Of a stretch of DNA of 64,000 nt, positions 24,401 to 36,000 are shown piece after piece; position 1 is the stretch's first letter, and each line of letters opens with the position of its first letter. Under the pieces are notes generated by a model. It was given only the letters and a program-made list of their open reading frames with translations. It made no database searches and had not been told where the DNA came from. Position numbers and translations under genes: made by a program. The stretch comes from Eucriotettix oculatus (Eukaryota; Arthropoda; Insecta; Orthoptera; Tetrigidae), in the NCBI GenBank assembly GCA_034510155.1, contig CM067379.1, positions 26,579,145 through 26,643,144 on the forward strand, in the 5' to 3' direction.

Positions 24401-27400
24401 CAGTTATGATGTCATTATTTACTAAGATGAATTACTTGTACAAAATGTTAACAATAAATTATTCATATTCTATGTTGCATCTACAGTATATATTATATTG
24501 TTGTTTCAGTTTTTTGGAAGTGCTCACCTGATGAGTTCCAAAGATTGTGGATGAAACAGTGTTTTAGTAACTTTTGTTACCTTATTTTAGAGATAATTTT
24601 ACTTAGTATATAGTTAATTCATTGAAGTGGAGTATGGCTGCTTTATTTGTAAAAGATTAATTATGAAATCACTTAAACGGACTCCAGTAGAACATTATTT
24701 ATTTGTTGTAATTATAAGGCCAGTTCTTATACAATACCAGGTTGGTCTACTAACCTAGCAATTTTTCAAAGTTATATCACTACAACAGCATAAGATTAAT
24801 TTGGATTTCAATAGGGTAATTCAAAATAAAATATAAGATTGAAGATGACAAAGAAGTCGAAACCTTTCAACAAATAAATAACATTCTACTAGAGACTGGT
24901 TAAGTTGTTTAATAATTCTCCTTATAAATAAATCATTATATTCTGTGAATTTTCAGTGTTACTTGCAACCATGTAGATTTAATATTTCATTCAAGCTATA
25001 TTTTATATCATTATAAAAATAATTTCAACTCTCCAAGAAGCTTATGCCAATTTATTTATTATTAAAATAATTTAATATTTATTTTAATAATAAATAAATT
25101 AACAACATATTTTTCATTATATTGTTGAAGTATTACACACTTTCAAAAATTTACACAAAAGACAAATAGATTTGTTTTTGTGCTGATATAAGTAGATATC
25201 AACGTACCAAGTCGTTTGTCGAATGTTCTTTCTCGAATTGATGCATTGTCTGGACGGGCTTGGAATTCTTCTCTCTTTAGAACTTCCATAACAGTGGAGG
25301 CTCCACAGATGGCAACAGCTTTCAAAGATGGTCCCAACAGTAATCCTACAACAGGTCCATATTGTTCCCTCCATTTTTCCATCATTAAATGTGGAAGTAC
25401 AGCAGGCATGGACAAACCGTTTCCCAGTATCGGTAAGTGTGGTGGACCTGTAACGAATAAATGAAGTGTTTTAATTCACTAGCACAAGTTGCACTGTAAA
25501 TACTGAATTCTCTTGAGTCGTATATCAATTAACAACTTTTTAAAATTGATTATATGAAATTAAATTGTGACCATTTCACAGAGAAACAAAGCTTTTATTC
25601 AATTGATACAATATTTCACTTTTCATATTTGGGACTTAATCAGGTAAATTTCTAGAGGGTATTAAATTTTGAAGTATTTGGTTATACATTAATTTATACA
25701 AAAATGGATGCAGCCCAGGAAGAAATTTATTTATACAACTATTTAGACCTCTAATTTTGTAGGAATTAATTAATAACTTTGTTTATTAAATAAAAGTACA
25801 TCAAAATTTGTCAGAAATAAATAAATAAATATTTATTTAATATAATTACAATGTTTAGTCCATCTTTGTAGAATTCACCAGGTAAATTTTTTAATGTATG
25901 AAACTATTATACAAAGTGGATAACCATAACCATCACTGGACGAAGTCTACAACACAAAATTATCCATTTAAAAAATTACCTGATGAAGTCCACAAAGATT
26001 ACCAAAACATCTGAATTATATAAACTAAATATAAAATAATTTTTTTGCTGAAATATTTGACTGTATTTTTATTCATTATACATAATGTCAGATATTTGAT
26101 TTTTTTTGAAGAACTTGTTTTCTCTATGAGTTGGTAGTTTAATTTAATTTTATATACTATCTTGAATGCTGTTTGCTGGCTGAACTAATTGTCATTTTAT
26201 GGTTATGCAAAGAAGTAATTATTACGACTATTTATGTTCGAATTGAAGATCAAGAAAGAGAAAGCCAAGGAAGCAGTCTGTCACCAATGCTGCTTAACTT
26301 ATATATAGAACAGGCAATGAAGAAAGTTTAAAACAGAATATGGAAAAGGATTCATATTGCAAGAGGAAGAAATAAAAACCATACACTTTGCTGATTATAT
26401 TATAGTGTTATGAGAGTCAGAAGAAGATTTGGACACCAATATAAGTAGCATGAATGTGGTCCTGGAGAAAGAGTTTAATATGATAATTAATAGAGAGAAA
26501 ACTCAGGTGATGGAGCATAGTATGGAAGGGATATTTTGAATTTTGCTACTTGGGAAGCATAATAACTAGTGTAGGATAGCACAGGCAAGGAAGGCTTTCA
26601 CAAAGAAGAGGAATTTACTTATGGTTAATATAAGTGTGAATATTAGGAAATCATTGCTAAAAATGTTCGTACAGAGTGTAGTGTTATATGGGTGCAAAAT
26701 GTGGACGGTAGCAGTTAGAGTTAAAGGAAAAGAATCAAAGCTTTGAAATGTGGTGTTATATGAGACTGCTGAAAATCAGACGGGTGGATTTAATACTAAC
26801 AAGGAAATTCTAAGCAGAATAGGGGAAGAGCGAACAATAAGAAGAATGTTGGGCAAGAGAAGGGATAGATTAATAGGCCACATATTAAGACATGAGGTTC
26901 TTGTAAAATTAAATGTGTGTGGGGTAAGATAAGCAGAGGGAGGAAAGGTTGGAATACGCTAAGTAGATTATGGCGGATGTGGGATGTTGTAGTTATGCTG
27001 AAAAGAAAAAGGTTGCACAAGATAGCTTAGCATGGAGGGTTGCATCAGAGCAGTCTTAGGACTGAATACCACAACATTAAATTTCATACATTAATTTATG
27101 GCAAAATGTACTCTCTATTGTTAGCGTGCTGAAAACACGTGGGCGCGTCAGTTGGCACGTGCTGCAAAGTGTATCTTAAATAGATACTCTTTGATGTGCT
27201 GATGATGGACAAAAGGGAGTTTTAATGTCATTAATTTTGGAAAGGAAGGAGGAAAAAGGAAAGAATAAAATAAATAAACTGATGTGTATATCTTAGCGCG
27301 GAACAAATTATATTACTTCTCTAAAGTGTTATATTTCCTAAAATCGTCGCTTTTCATCAAGATCTTTGGAAAATTTATCCAATCACACCTTTATGATTTA

Positions 27401-28064
27401 ATAGAAAGTTCTCTCGTCCTCGGGATTCTTACGTGGTTGTACTGAACGTTCTGACTGTAATCTTTAACGTTTTCTTCGTCAGTCAGGTGAAACATTTCTA
27501 CCTCCGAAGTCTTCTACACAATCAGTAACTTTGTGCTGATTATTATTGGAAGAACGGTGACTTAAAAGTAGTGGTGATTTCCGTAAACGTGTTGGTTATT
27601 GATTGAACCTTTATCTGACGATCAAAGCATGCATTAAAATACGTTTTATGTTAACGTAAGATGGCGTTCTAAGGTCTTCATCGAAAAATTGAGAACCCAC
27701 TGAGCTGTTAATTGCTAAATAACCTTCCTCCACCATGACTCGGCGTGCTTGCTCAAAGTTTATATAACTTAATGGAGTGAAGCTGTGTTACGAAACAATC
27801 CCATCTGATAACGATATTGATGGTCGATAAAGAGTAGTTTAATCGTGTGCACATGTTTATCTGTTTTTTTTTCAGGAAGCAATGAATGAAATGACAAAAA
27901 TATTATTTACGTTTTTCTTATCTCTAAAAAACGTGAGAAATGTTAGATGAGGCGTGTATAATGTAATTTTAAATTTTACCTGGAGGAAATTTGGAAGGCT
28001 TCATGTACAACCAATGGAGAAGAAGTCCCAGGCATCCAACCAGAACAATCAGAGGAATCAGCAT
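21436..28064 (-). CDS. Cytochrome P450, CYP2 clan (P450-A)
   Basis: Haem-thiolate monooxygenase, likely anchored in the endoplasmic reticulum and fed by P450 reductase. Coding exons, in order: 28064-27980, 25447-25208, 24330-24176, 23844-23599, 23207-23102, 22221-22041, 21962-21845, 21759-21436. All phases join, giving 484 residues, about normal for the family. Residues 1-20 form a hydrophobic anchor, then KPSKFPPG. Helix C is W118-VNQ-R122, helix I AGAES (291-295), helix K E348-VS-R351, then PERF (403-406) and the haem loop FGVGKRICLGE with Cys430. Helix I has Ser where most P450s have Thr. The intron between exons 5 and 6 (23101-22222) starts with GC (cag|gcaagt). The ATG directly follows an acceptor-like 'tttccag', so an upstream exon is expected. 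CYP15-, CYP304- and CYP305-like are the nearest guesses; the substrate is unknown. Intron 1 holds a dead LINE. Confidence 0.93.
25600..26013. repeat. Hammerhead-like repeat remnants in P450-A intron 1
   Basis: The minus strand at about 25605-25645 reads CCTGATTA, AGTCCCAAATATG, then GTGAAAT. The plus strand at 25979-26013 reads CCTGATGAAGTCC and then CCAAAAC, so the first core block is intact and the second has one change. The two face each other about 340 bases apart. Both look like decayed copies of the same short element family. Confidence 0.45.
26255..27080 (+). mobile_element. RTE-like LINE copy in P450-A intron 1
   Basis: The plus strand reads QGSSLSPMLLNLYIEQAMKK (reverse transcriptase motif 4), then HFADYI in place of FADDI, then 'IINREKTQVMEHSMEG'. 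Past several stops and shifts comes 'RDRLIGHILRHE', and the end is 'cttaggactgaataccacaac'. It lies antisense to P450-A and is dead. Confidence 0.85.
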
Positions 28065-28309
28065 CTGGAAACGATATCAGGAGAAAGAATAATTTATCTT
28101 GAAAATTCCAGCAAAAACAGAACTATTAAAATGATCATTTAAAAGAGCGTTTACAGTTAAGTGACTTATACCGAATTAAAAATAAACGAACTTCTTATTT
28201 TGCAGATGGAAGTAGAAGGAAATAATACGGTACCCTCCTACAATTTTATTCGATAAAACACGAAGCTCCAAGAATATATTTTTACCATGCGTGTATGGGC
28301 GAAACTTTT

Positions 28310-28352
28310 TTAAACCACATGAAGACGTCCTAATCAAGGGACGAAACGTTGT
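28310..28352 (+). repeat. Decayed hammerhead-like motif
   Basis: GTCC pairs with GGAC as a clean stem II, followed by GAAACGTTG. The first core block is mutated (CATGAAGA instead of CTGANGA). Confidence 0.4.
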
Positions 28353-28894
28353 CTTTATTTAACTTAGTAGGTATGATGGCCCCTCCGAGAAAAATGTCGG
28401 ATATTTGATTTCTCGGTATATATTTGTGTATGCTGCGATCAACTCCAGGTTTTCCCATTCGAAAGATCTCTGTAAAAAGTTTCTGTGGCCTAAAATATAT
28501 AAATATATTTTAATATTAGCATAAATAAACCCTTTCTTTATTCTATTTCTAGAAACTATGAATATATGGTTGAGAAACGTAACGATTGGGTCTTCCTTGA
28601 AAAACCGTACTAGGTTAACAAATCACGGTATTTTGTCCATTTTTATTAATAACACGACTGCACTTACTGAGTGAAATAATTATAAGAAAAGGTCCCTTCA
28701 CTTCCTAATTTCATGAAATTTCTCGAAGTTATCTGTATTTCTTGTCAATGTGCCAATATTTTGCCACTGCAAACGAAATTATCGCAAGGTCAAGAGATAT
28801 ATATATAATCCTACCAAATCCAGAAAGATTGTCCGGCAATACAATGTTCCTATCACTTCTGAAGACTACTATTCGTGTTTTAAACCAAAACTTT

Positions 28895-29430
28895 TTTTGG
28901 GGGGGGGGGGAGGTTAACAGGCTACATGGTGATCCTAAAATAGGCAACTCCCCTTTAATAGTATAGGAAGGGGGATGTGTGGAAGAGTAGTCCAAGGTAG
29001 CTAAGGGTTGACTAGGGCCCCTGGGCTATAGGTTAAGGATTTTACCGGGCATTTCACCTAAAGAGATGCAAGGGAAACCCTGGAAAATCTGCATCAGGTA
29101 GGTCGGGCTTTGTGTATTATTCCCACGCCCTTCCGAGATGAGTTTGCTGTGGGGTCGCAGCATTCCCCTCTCCGTGTCTCCACCAGTTTCAGGAGGCAGT
29201 TGGGTGACTGATCCAATGGAATCAGTGGACAACTCTTACCGTATGTCCGAGGTCTCCGACCGCAGTACATACAACTCCTAAAATAGATTAAGATGTCTCG
29301 GCTTGAGGGAACTTTTAAAAAACCCAGAGAGAGTACGAGGCATTCCCAAAGGTAGGTCCCGCAGTCAATCTGGGGAGAAATACCTGCGAGAGAAAACTCC
29401 CACTCAATCCCAAACCAAAACATCCTTAGA
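28895..29430 (-). repeat. R1 dispersed repeat with a G run at its edge
   Basis: Same order of landmarks as the 11155 copy, including 'gttgactagggcccctgg', 'tcacctaaagagatgc' and 'cttaccgtatgtccgaggtc'. A run of 12 G (28899-28910) marks the end that reads 'ttttttggg' in the 11155 copy. It sits in the probable 5'-untranslated intron of P450-A. Confidence 0.8.
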
Positions 29431-31571
29431 ATGCTCGTTTATATAACACTGAAACCGTGTATGTATGTGTGGAGCATATATTACACCCGCGGTATCTATT
29501 CTGAAATTCTGGGAAATATGAATTAACCGTGTATTTTTCGTGAAATATAGCTCCTTTAATTATCTGGTTCTATTAAAATAAAGCGAGGAGTAATTACATT
29601 TTACGTTGTCTTCTCAAAGACTTCAAAGTTGAGGAACTTGCCTGAAACTGTTCTCCCTTCACTTCACTCATCGTTAACTTTTAGATTCGATATGGAATCA
29701 GTAGACACAGTCAGAAATGTTTGCGCCTGCCTGTTGACTCTCACAATCGTCACGGAAGCAGCACTTTCCTCTCATCTGTCAACAGAGATGTCCTCGTCCA
29801 CTCTTTTGTACCAATTCTTCGACATTATTCTGCTGAAACCTTGTTTTTCTAGAAGCGACGGCAATGTCACTCCCTGGAATTACAACATGGATCTCCATCT
29901 TGTCACTAGCGATACAACAGTTTTCATTCGATGTAGGGCTGACTTTGTTACAAGCCAAACCAATTAAATAGGTGCCATGGGTGCAGTTACTTGAAGCTCA
30001 GCGGTAATGAGATGGATGGGAAGAACAACTGTCGAGATCCTATAGTGCCTTTGGTCAAAATGTCTCTTCAACGAATGGCACAAAATTACGTTCAAATCAC
30101 TTTTGAAAAATGGCAGTGGTCATCCAAGAGTCGTAAGTTACTGGGACCGACTTACTTTTTCAGATGCACAACGGGTATATTGGTCAGTAACATTGGTGAA
30201 AACAGATTTATGAGAGTCACATGTAGAGATTCCATCGGCATCAGTTTATAATAAAGAGCTCCACGTCACACTTGCTCATCACAGTATCCACCATTTTCGA
30301 TCACATGGCTCGGAAAGTCACCGTCACCGTTGATTTTGTCTCTCTTGAGGCAGCTTCCTGGAAAATTCCGAGTTTAACTTTTCCACCCTGAAAGCCGTCC
30401 ATTTCAATCCTAAAACGTGTCATCACCAACAAAAATATTGGGAAATTTTAGAACATGAGCTTTCAAAATTACCACGGAGTCACTTCGCCTTTGAATAGAC
30501 CACTAGTCAAGTTCATTATCTTCACCGACTCGTGTCCTTTTTCCTTTGCAGTCCAGCATCACTTTCAACAGAAGCTTCAAAATCTCTCAATTTCTCTTCT
30601 TAGAGCATAACCGTTATTGAACGCTAAATTATCACTTTTGGACGTCTATTTTCTAATTAAAATATATAAATCTGCGACCGACCAAAAATTTAATACCACA
30701 AGAAATTTAATTGTTCATCGATTTACTTGAAGGAGTCTCGAAATTCAATAAATCAATAATTGGGCAATTAAGTATGTATAAATAAAAGACAAGTCCCAAA
30801 ATTGCGAACGAAACGTCGTAACAGCGAAGAAACACCTGATATTTATTATTATAACAGAAATAAATGGCATCGAGTCAGAAAACTATTTATTACTAAAATA
30901 ATCCAATTTCCGACTTTTGATCCTCTGATGGGACGGACGGATCTCTTCACGTACAGTAATTAGTTACAATATCTGACTGTTCGGAAATCAATAAATAGTA
31001 AAACTGTCAAGAAAGTGATGGAAGAAGGTATTGTATAGAAAATTATTATGAATTGTTATACCCGACGAGGCCCCAAAAAGGAGTGAAACATTGTAAATTG
31101 GATATTTTTTTGTTATTAAGAAGTTTTCAAACTCGAAACGTTGTAAATATCTGATGTGTTTAAAAATTTATTATCTGACATATTGGCTGTATTGAGCTTT
31201 ATTTATTCATTCTATGCTATGTATTTAGAAGCGTCGATAGGTATAATTAGTTACCATATACGAAACAAACAATAATGTTAATAAAATAAGTAATAAGAAG
31301 AGTACAGCAAGAAATATAGGAGAATAATAACAAGTGAATTATTGTTTGAATCATGGGAAACGTTGACACGCTAATAGATGCGATTAAACACGATAGAGTA
31401 TTTGATCTGTTATTATTCAGACTTTTTCCTTAGAAACATAAACAAATGTTGAGGTAAACAGTTTAAATCATTTTTCATAACAATGGCTCTAAGAATGCGG
31501 TGCCATATTTCCCCCCAAAATGTTGAGTTAAGAGGATTGATCCTTGCGCAACGCCTTTTTCCGCGACTCAC
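29431..31571. other. Intron or intergenic DNA with coding-like debris
   Basis: 29600-30640 has more balanced base composition and overlapping plus-strand frames (29629-29967, 29991-30251), the first with a secretory-like start from Met at 29692. Stops and shifts separate them and no family is recognised, so a decayed gene is possible but not called. Eroded hammerhead-like bits lie at 30789-30824 (GAAACGTCG intact) and 31061-31092 (CCGACGA ... GTGAAAC). Confidence 0.35.
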
Positions 31572-31800
31572 CTTGTGACTGTGTGTTGTGAGCTGCCGAG
31601 AACGCTGTGTTGTGCCGTACGCACGTATGCTTCTGGCTCCGCAGAATTGGTGATGGGCTGCGTTACGTCACTATATTTAATCTGCACGGCGATGGCCGAG
31701 CAGCCTTGGACTAGACTTTGAGCACAAGAGTTGCATAAGGCACACAGACGAACGGTGGACTGTATTTCGTCCAGACTCGCTGCAAGAACCACGACCTTCG
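31572..31800 (-). promoter_or_regulatory. Candidate promoter and 5'UTR exon of P450-A
   Basis: A GC-richer island on the minus strand ends in a strong donor, 'cacaag|gtgagt' (exon end 31572). A TATA-like 'attaaatata' sits about 100 bases before it. The first P450-A coding exon begins right after an acceptor, so an upstream untranslated exon is needed, and this is the best site seen in the 5 kb between the two P450 genes. The match is inferred from position and splice signals only. Confidence 0.45.
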
Positions 31801-32945
31801 TTATAATTAATCCTCCTCAACAAGGCGGTGACTAAGTTGCGTCAGAACTTCACGCTAAATGGAAAACTGTTGCATGATGTATTCGTAATTGACTGTTAGT
31901 TACGACTTTACCTAAAATAAAATCATAGTAACAAAGAATATGTAAAAACTTAGCGATTTACAATCCTATTGTCACTGAGGATCTAAAATACAGGCCTACG
32001 TGAACGTTTTCCATTTCTGTGGGCAAGGACAAGCGAATTAGGTGGGCAAGATTATCCAACCAGACAGTAGAAAAAAGCCATACCTAACTAATAACACAGG
32101 AGAAGCTTGTCCAAGTAGAAATTTTATGGAGACTAAGATGCTGACAGAAGTGCCTTTCTGATTGGTAAACTGTACAACACAGATTGGTATACAAATGAAA
32201 ATGACCTTAATATTTACCCCATAGTTATACAAATTTTCAAAATTAGATGGGATTACTATTTTTATAAATTGACAAAAATTCCATTATCAGAAATTCTTAT
32301 CTTAATCAATTTAATTTTGAATTCCAGTTATTTATCCTTGAAAATATTTATTATTCTCAAATTAGTGGTTCCCCAAGGGTAAATAATTTATCTCATTTTT
32401 GGTTAATTAGTAATGAGAGATTTGGAAGCCTTATGTATTTCAGCTTTACATTATAAACCATTAAGTTACTTCAGATTCTTTTAAATAATTTACTCAATAC
32501 TTGCAGTAAATATCTTTGTAACTTAAACTTCACATTTGAAATTGAGAAGGATCCCTTCATTTTCTAGCTGTTTTGTTAATAGTTTCCAAAAATTTAATCC
32601 ATCCCATAGAAATAAAAATAAATTGATTATAATTTACTGACGGTACTAATAAATAGAAATTAATATTGTTCATCTCAATCCTAACTAATTTGAAAAATCT
32701 ATTACATTGTTAACAAAAGGTTATTTGTTCATGACATCTTAACATAAATGAAACTTATTTTTTGTTTATTAGTTTGGAGCTCCCCTGAAAGCATGAGAAT
32801 GACCAAAATTTCAAAGACCTTAAGTGTCTTAGGTTCAATATATAAAGGGAGCCTTGCTTACAGAACCATTTTTATCAGTGATGTTGAGAAATATTTTGTG
32901 GTATTTAATAATATAATGTTACAAAATAACTACAGTCAATAGAAG
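31801..32945. other. Intergenic spacer between the P450 genes
   Basis: AT-rich. No gene or repeat is supported. Confidence 0.5.
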
Positions 32946-32951
32946 TTTATT
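32946..32951 (-). terminator. Probable poly(A) signal of P450-B
   Basis: AATAAA on the minus strand, 70 bases past the P450-B stop codon, a usual distance for a short 3' UTR. Confidence 0.5.
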
Positions 32952-33020
32952 CAAACTTATAAATAAGATTCTTGGCAACAATAACTTGCAAATTTACAAG
33001 CAGCATTACAAAAGAGTAAG

Positions 33021-36000
33021 TTATCGAGAACTGAAAATTGCTTCAAAAGGTTGTGGTGCAGTTGTGAAACCAGAGACTGGTATTAATGATGGTGCTGGAG
33101 CATCTTCTGGAAGGTTGATTTCAAATTCTTGAAGAATCCTTCCCAGAAAGAGAAACAGGTTGCTTCGTGCCAGAGACTCACCCAAACATACACGTTTGCC
33201 AAGCCCAAAATTGATCATCCAAGGATCTTGAACAAAACGGCCAGTCTGTGGATCAATGAACCTCTCAGGTCTGAATACCTCAGGATCACCCCAATGTTTC
33301 TTGTCATGTAGTACACTGTATATGCTTATGAAAACCATGGTATTCTGTAAGGGAAAACGAGCTTTTGTAGAGATTAAAGTAATGCCTTTGTAGCTAAAGT
33401 GAAGAAAAACTAATATTTTGGTACCTACTTTAACTAACAACTATAATCTTTAATCGATAATAATTTTCCTAAATACTAAAGTTGTGGCTTGAAATTCAAG
33501 TATTTCATTTTTATTTGGTGCTTTTTGGTTTTACTTTGTTACATACTTTTTAATAATTGAGTGTCAGAGTATTCATATTTCTCTTGAAATGTAAACTATT
33601 TAGGCCTACTGTTTCATTTTGTATGAATTAACTATATAATTCTTCCCTGATATATTGAACTGATTTACCTTTGGAATTAAGTAGCCATTAAGGTATGTGT
33701 CTCTTTCAGTGCTGTGTGGGGCTGTCAGTGGAGCTATTGTGCTTATTCGGGACACTTCTGCTATAACAGCTTCCAGATATGGTAACCTTAAATGATATTT
33801 TACATATTTCATTATCAGTATATTAACCCAATGTGTGTATTTGTTTGAGAAAGGACTTACTGATGTCTGTCATCCAAACAAATCTTCCTCCTCTGTCCAG
33901 TGACATTGTCCAGCTCAGTATGTAATTTGTTTTGTACTTCTGGGTGAAGAGCTAGATACAGAATCGCAAAGCCAAGAGTGTTGGATGTTGTATCAGCACC
34001 AGCACTGAATAAATCAAAGATGATGGCTAACAACCCATCCTCTGAAAAGATTGAAGTAATGAAGCACTTAAAGGATTAAAACATTAATGGCAGTTTTTAT
34101 TTACATCCTTTCAATAATTAGTACTTGAAATATTGAACTCATATTTAAAAATAAATTAATATATTAATATATAAGGATTCAAAAATTATATATTAAGTTT
34201 ATTTTTTTATAAAAGCAAAGCAAAAATAGTGCCTTATCTTTACAAGCCCTGTATCTCACCAGTGAAGTATTCATTTCCACATCCATCAATTTCCTTCAGG
34301 TAGACATCAATGAAATCTCTTGGATTGTTTCCATCCAGATCAGCTATATGTTCTTTTATTACTTCCTAAAAAGTGACATCTATTGTAGTTATTTGCCTCA
34401 TTTATGGTTGCAGGATCTTTGAAATGTAAGAAAAGTGTGTCACTTTCTGAAAACTAGATCACATACCATTGTCACACAAGAAATGAGTAAACCTTCGAAA
34501 GTAATTTTAGTTCACTATCAATCAAATCAAATCATGATGTTATTAACTTCTTTTAATGTTAAGAATATTTTGTATAAGTACAAGCTTTTGTCAACGCTAA
34601 TGATTAAGAAACTGATTTTAAACTCTGTCATTTTTTGAGCATGCATAATCATGTTAATTGCATCTTCTGAAGAATTAAGTTGCTGAAAGAAGAGACTTTA
34701 TAAAATCTAATAGACAAGTTGATAAAAAGAAAAGCAATTTTGCAATTTAGATTTGAGCATGTGAATCAGCCATTTCACCAAAAAGATGTTCAATTACCAT
34801 TAATTCCTTTAACTGACTGCCTCACAAGTTGAAACACTTAACAAAAATTTATTTCAAAGCATATTATTACAGTTGTAAAAAGAATATTTCTTCATTCAAA
34901 TGTTGACTGTAATAAAATGTATATAAGAAATTTAACATTTATAGAGTACCAATAATTTATTTCTACACTTCAAACACACCAGAGCTTGTGAGATTATATT
35001 CATCGAATACTAGAATTGAAATATATTCTTACTCATATTGAATGTGAATATATTTTAATTTAAACTGTCGATGAATATGATCGAAAGCTCCGGTGTGTTG
35101 AAGTGTAGAAGTAAGTAATTGTGGCTCTATAGCAGAAGCTGTGCATAAGGAAATGTGGCTAACAGTTTTGTGTTGGAGTGTAAAAATGAGAGGCAAAGAT
35201 TTGAATGAGAATTATATAATTTTCTGGTAATTGTAAGCATTAGAATATGAAAACATTAGGTCAATGTTACTCTGACCTTGAAATTATGTCATCTACGACA
35301 CAGCTATACTTGTGAGACTAATTATTAAATAGAGCAATGTATGATATTGCTATATAATGTATATATCAATTTGTAATGTCAGACTTCATAATGCTTGACT
35401 GATTGAAGAAAATGTCTAATAATAATGTCAAGAAAGGAACAATCTGAAGAACATAATTATTATAAGTTAATGGAATATTTAAGGGCAAATGCAAATTAGT
35501 AAACAGTATAATGCAAGATAGATAAGATTACAAAAAGTTTTAAAAAAAGTGATTGCTATAAGAACTATAATTTATCGAAGTTGTGATTTATGTTAAACAG
35601 TGGAAGAGCAATTTTTCTCAATTAGATACTCATATCAACCATACTTAAACAAAGGCTCTTCCTTAAAGATGTTTTTGGTGTCAAAAGTCTTGTGTTCTAG
35701 TTTTTAATAAATGCTATTGTTATTATTCTACTTGAAAATGTATTTAATCAGATCTACAATTACATTTCAACTTTCAGTATTTGTTATCTATTATTAAAAG
35801 GTAATATTGAAACTCAAGACTAGATTAATTACATTTTTTAGTTCAAATACCAATAAAAAAAAGTAAAATAAATTAAAACATAAACCAAATTAACAATAAC
35901 GTTTTCCTGCAACACTTACACGAAGGAATCCTTGAATATTATCACGGATCTCTGTTTCTTGTTTCGTCCCGACGATACCAGGGGCAAGTTTGGCGAGGAA

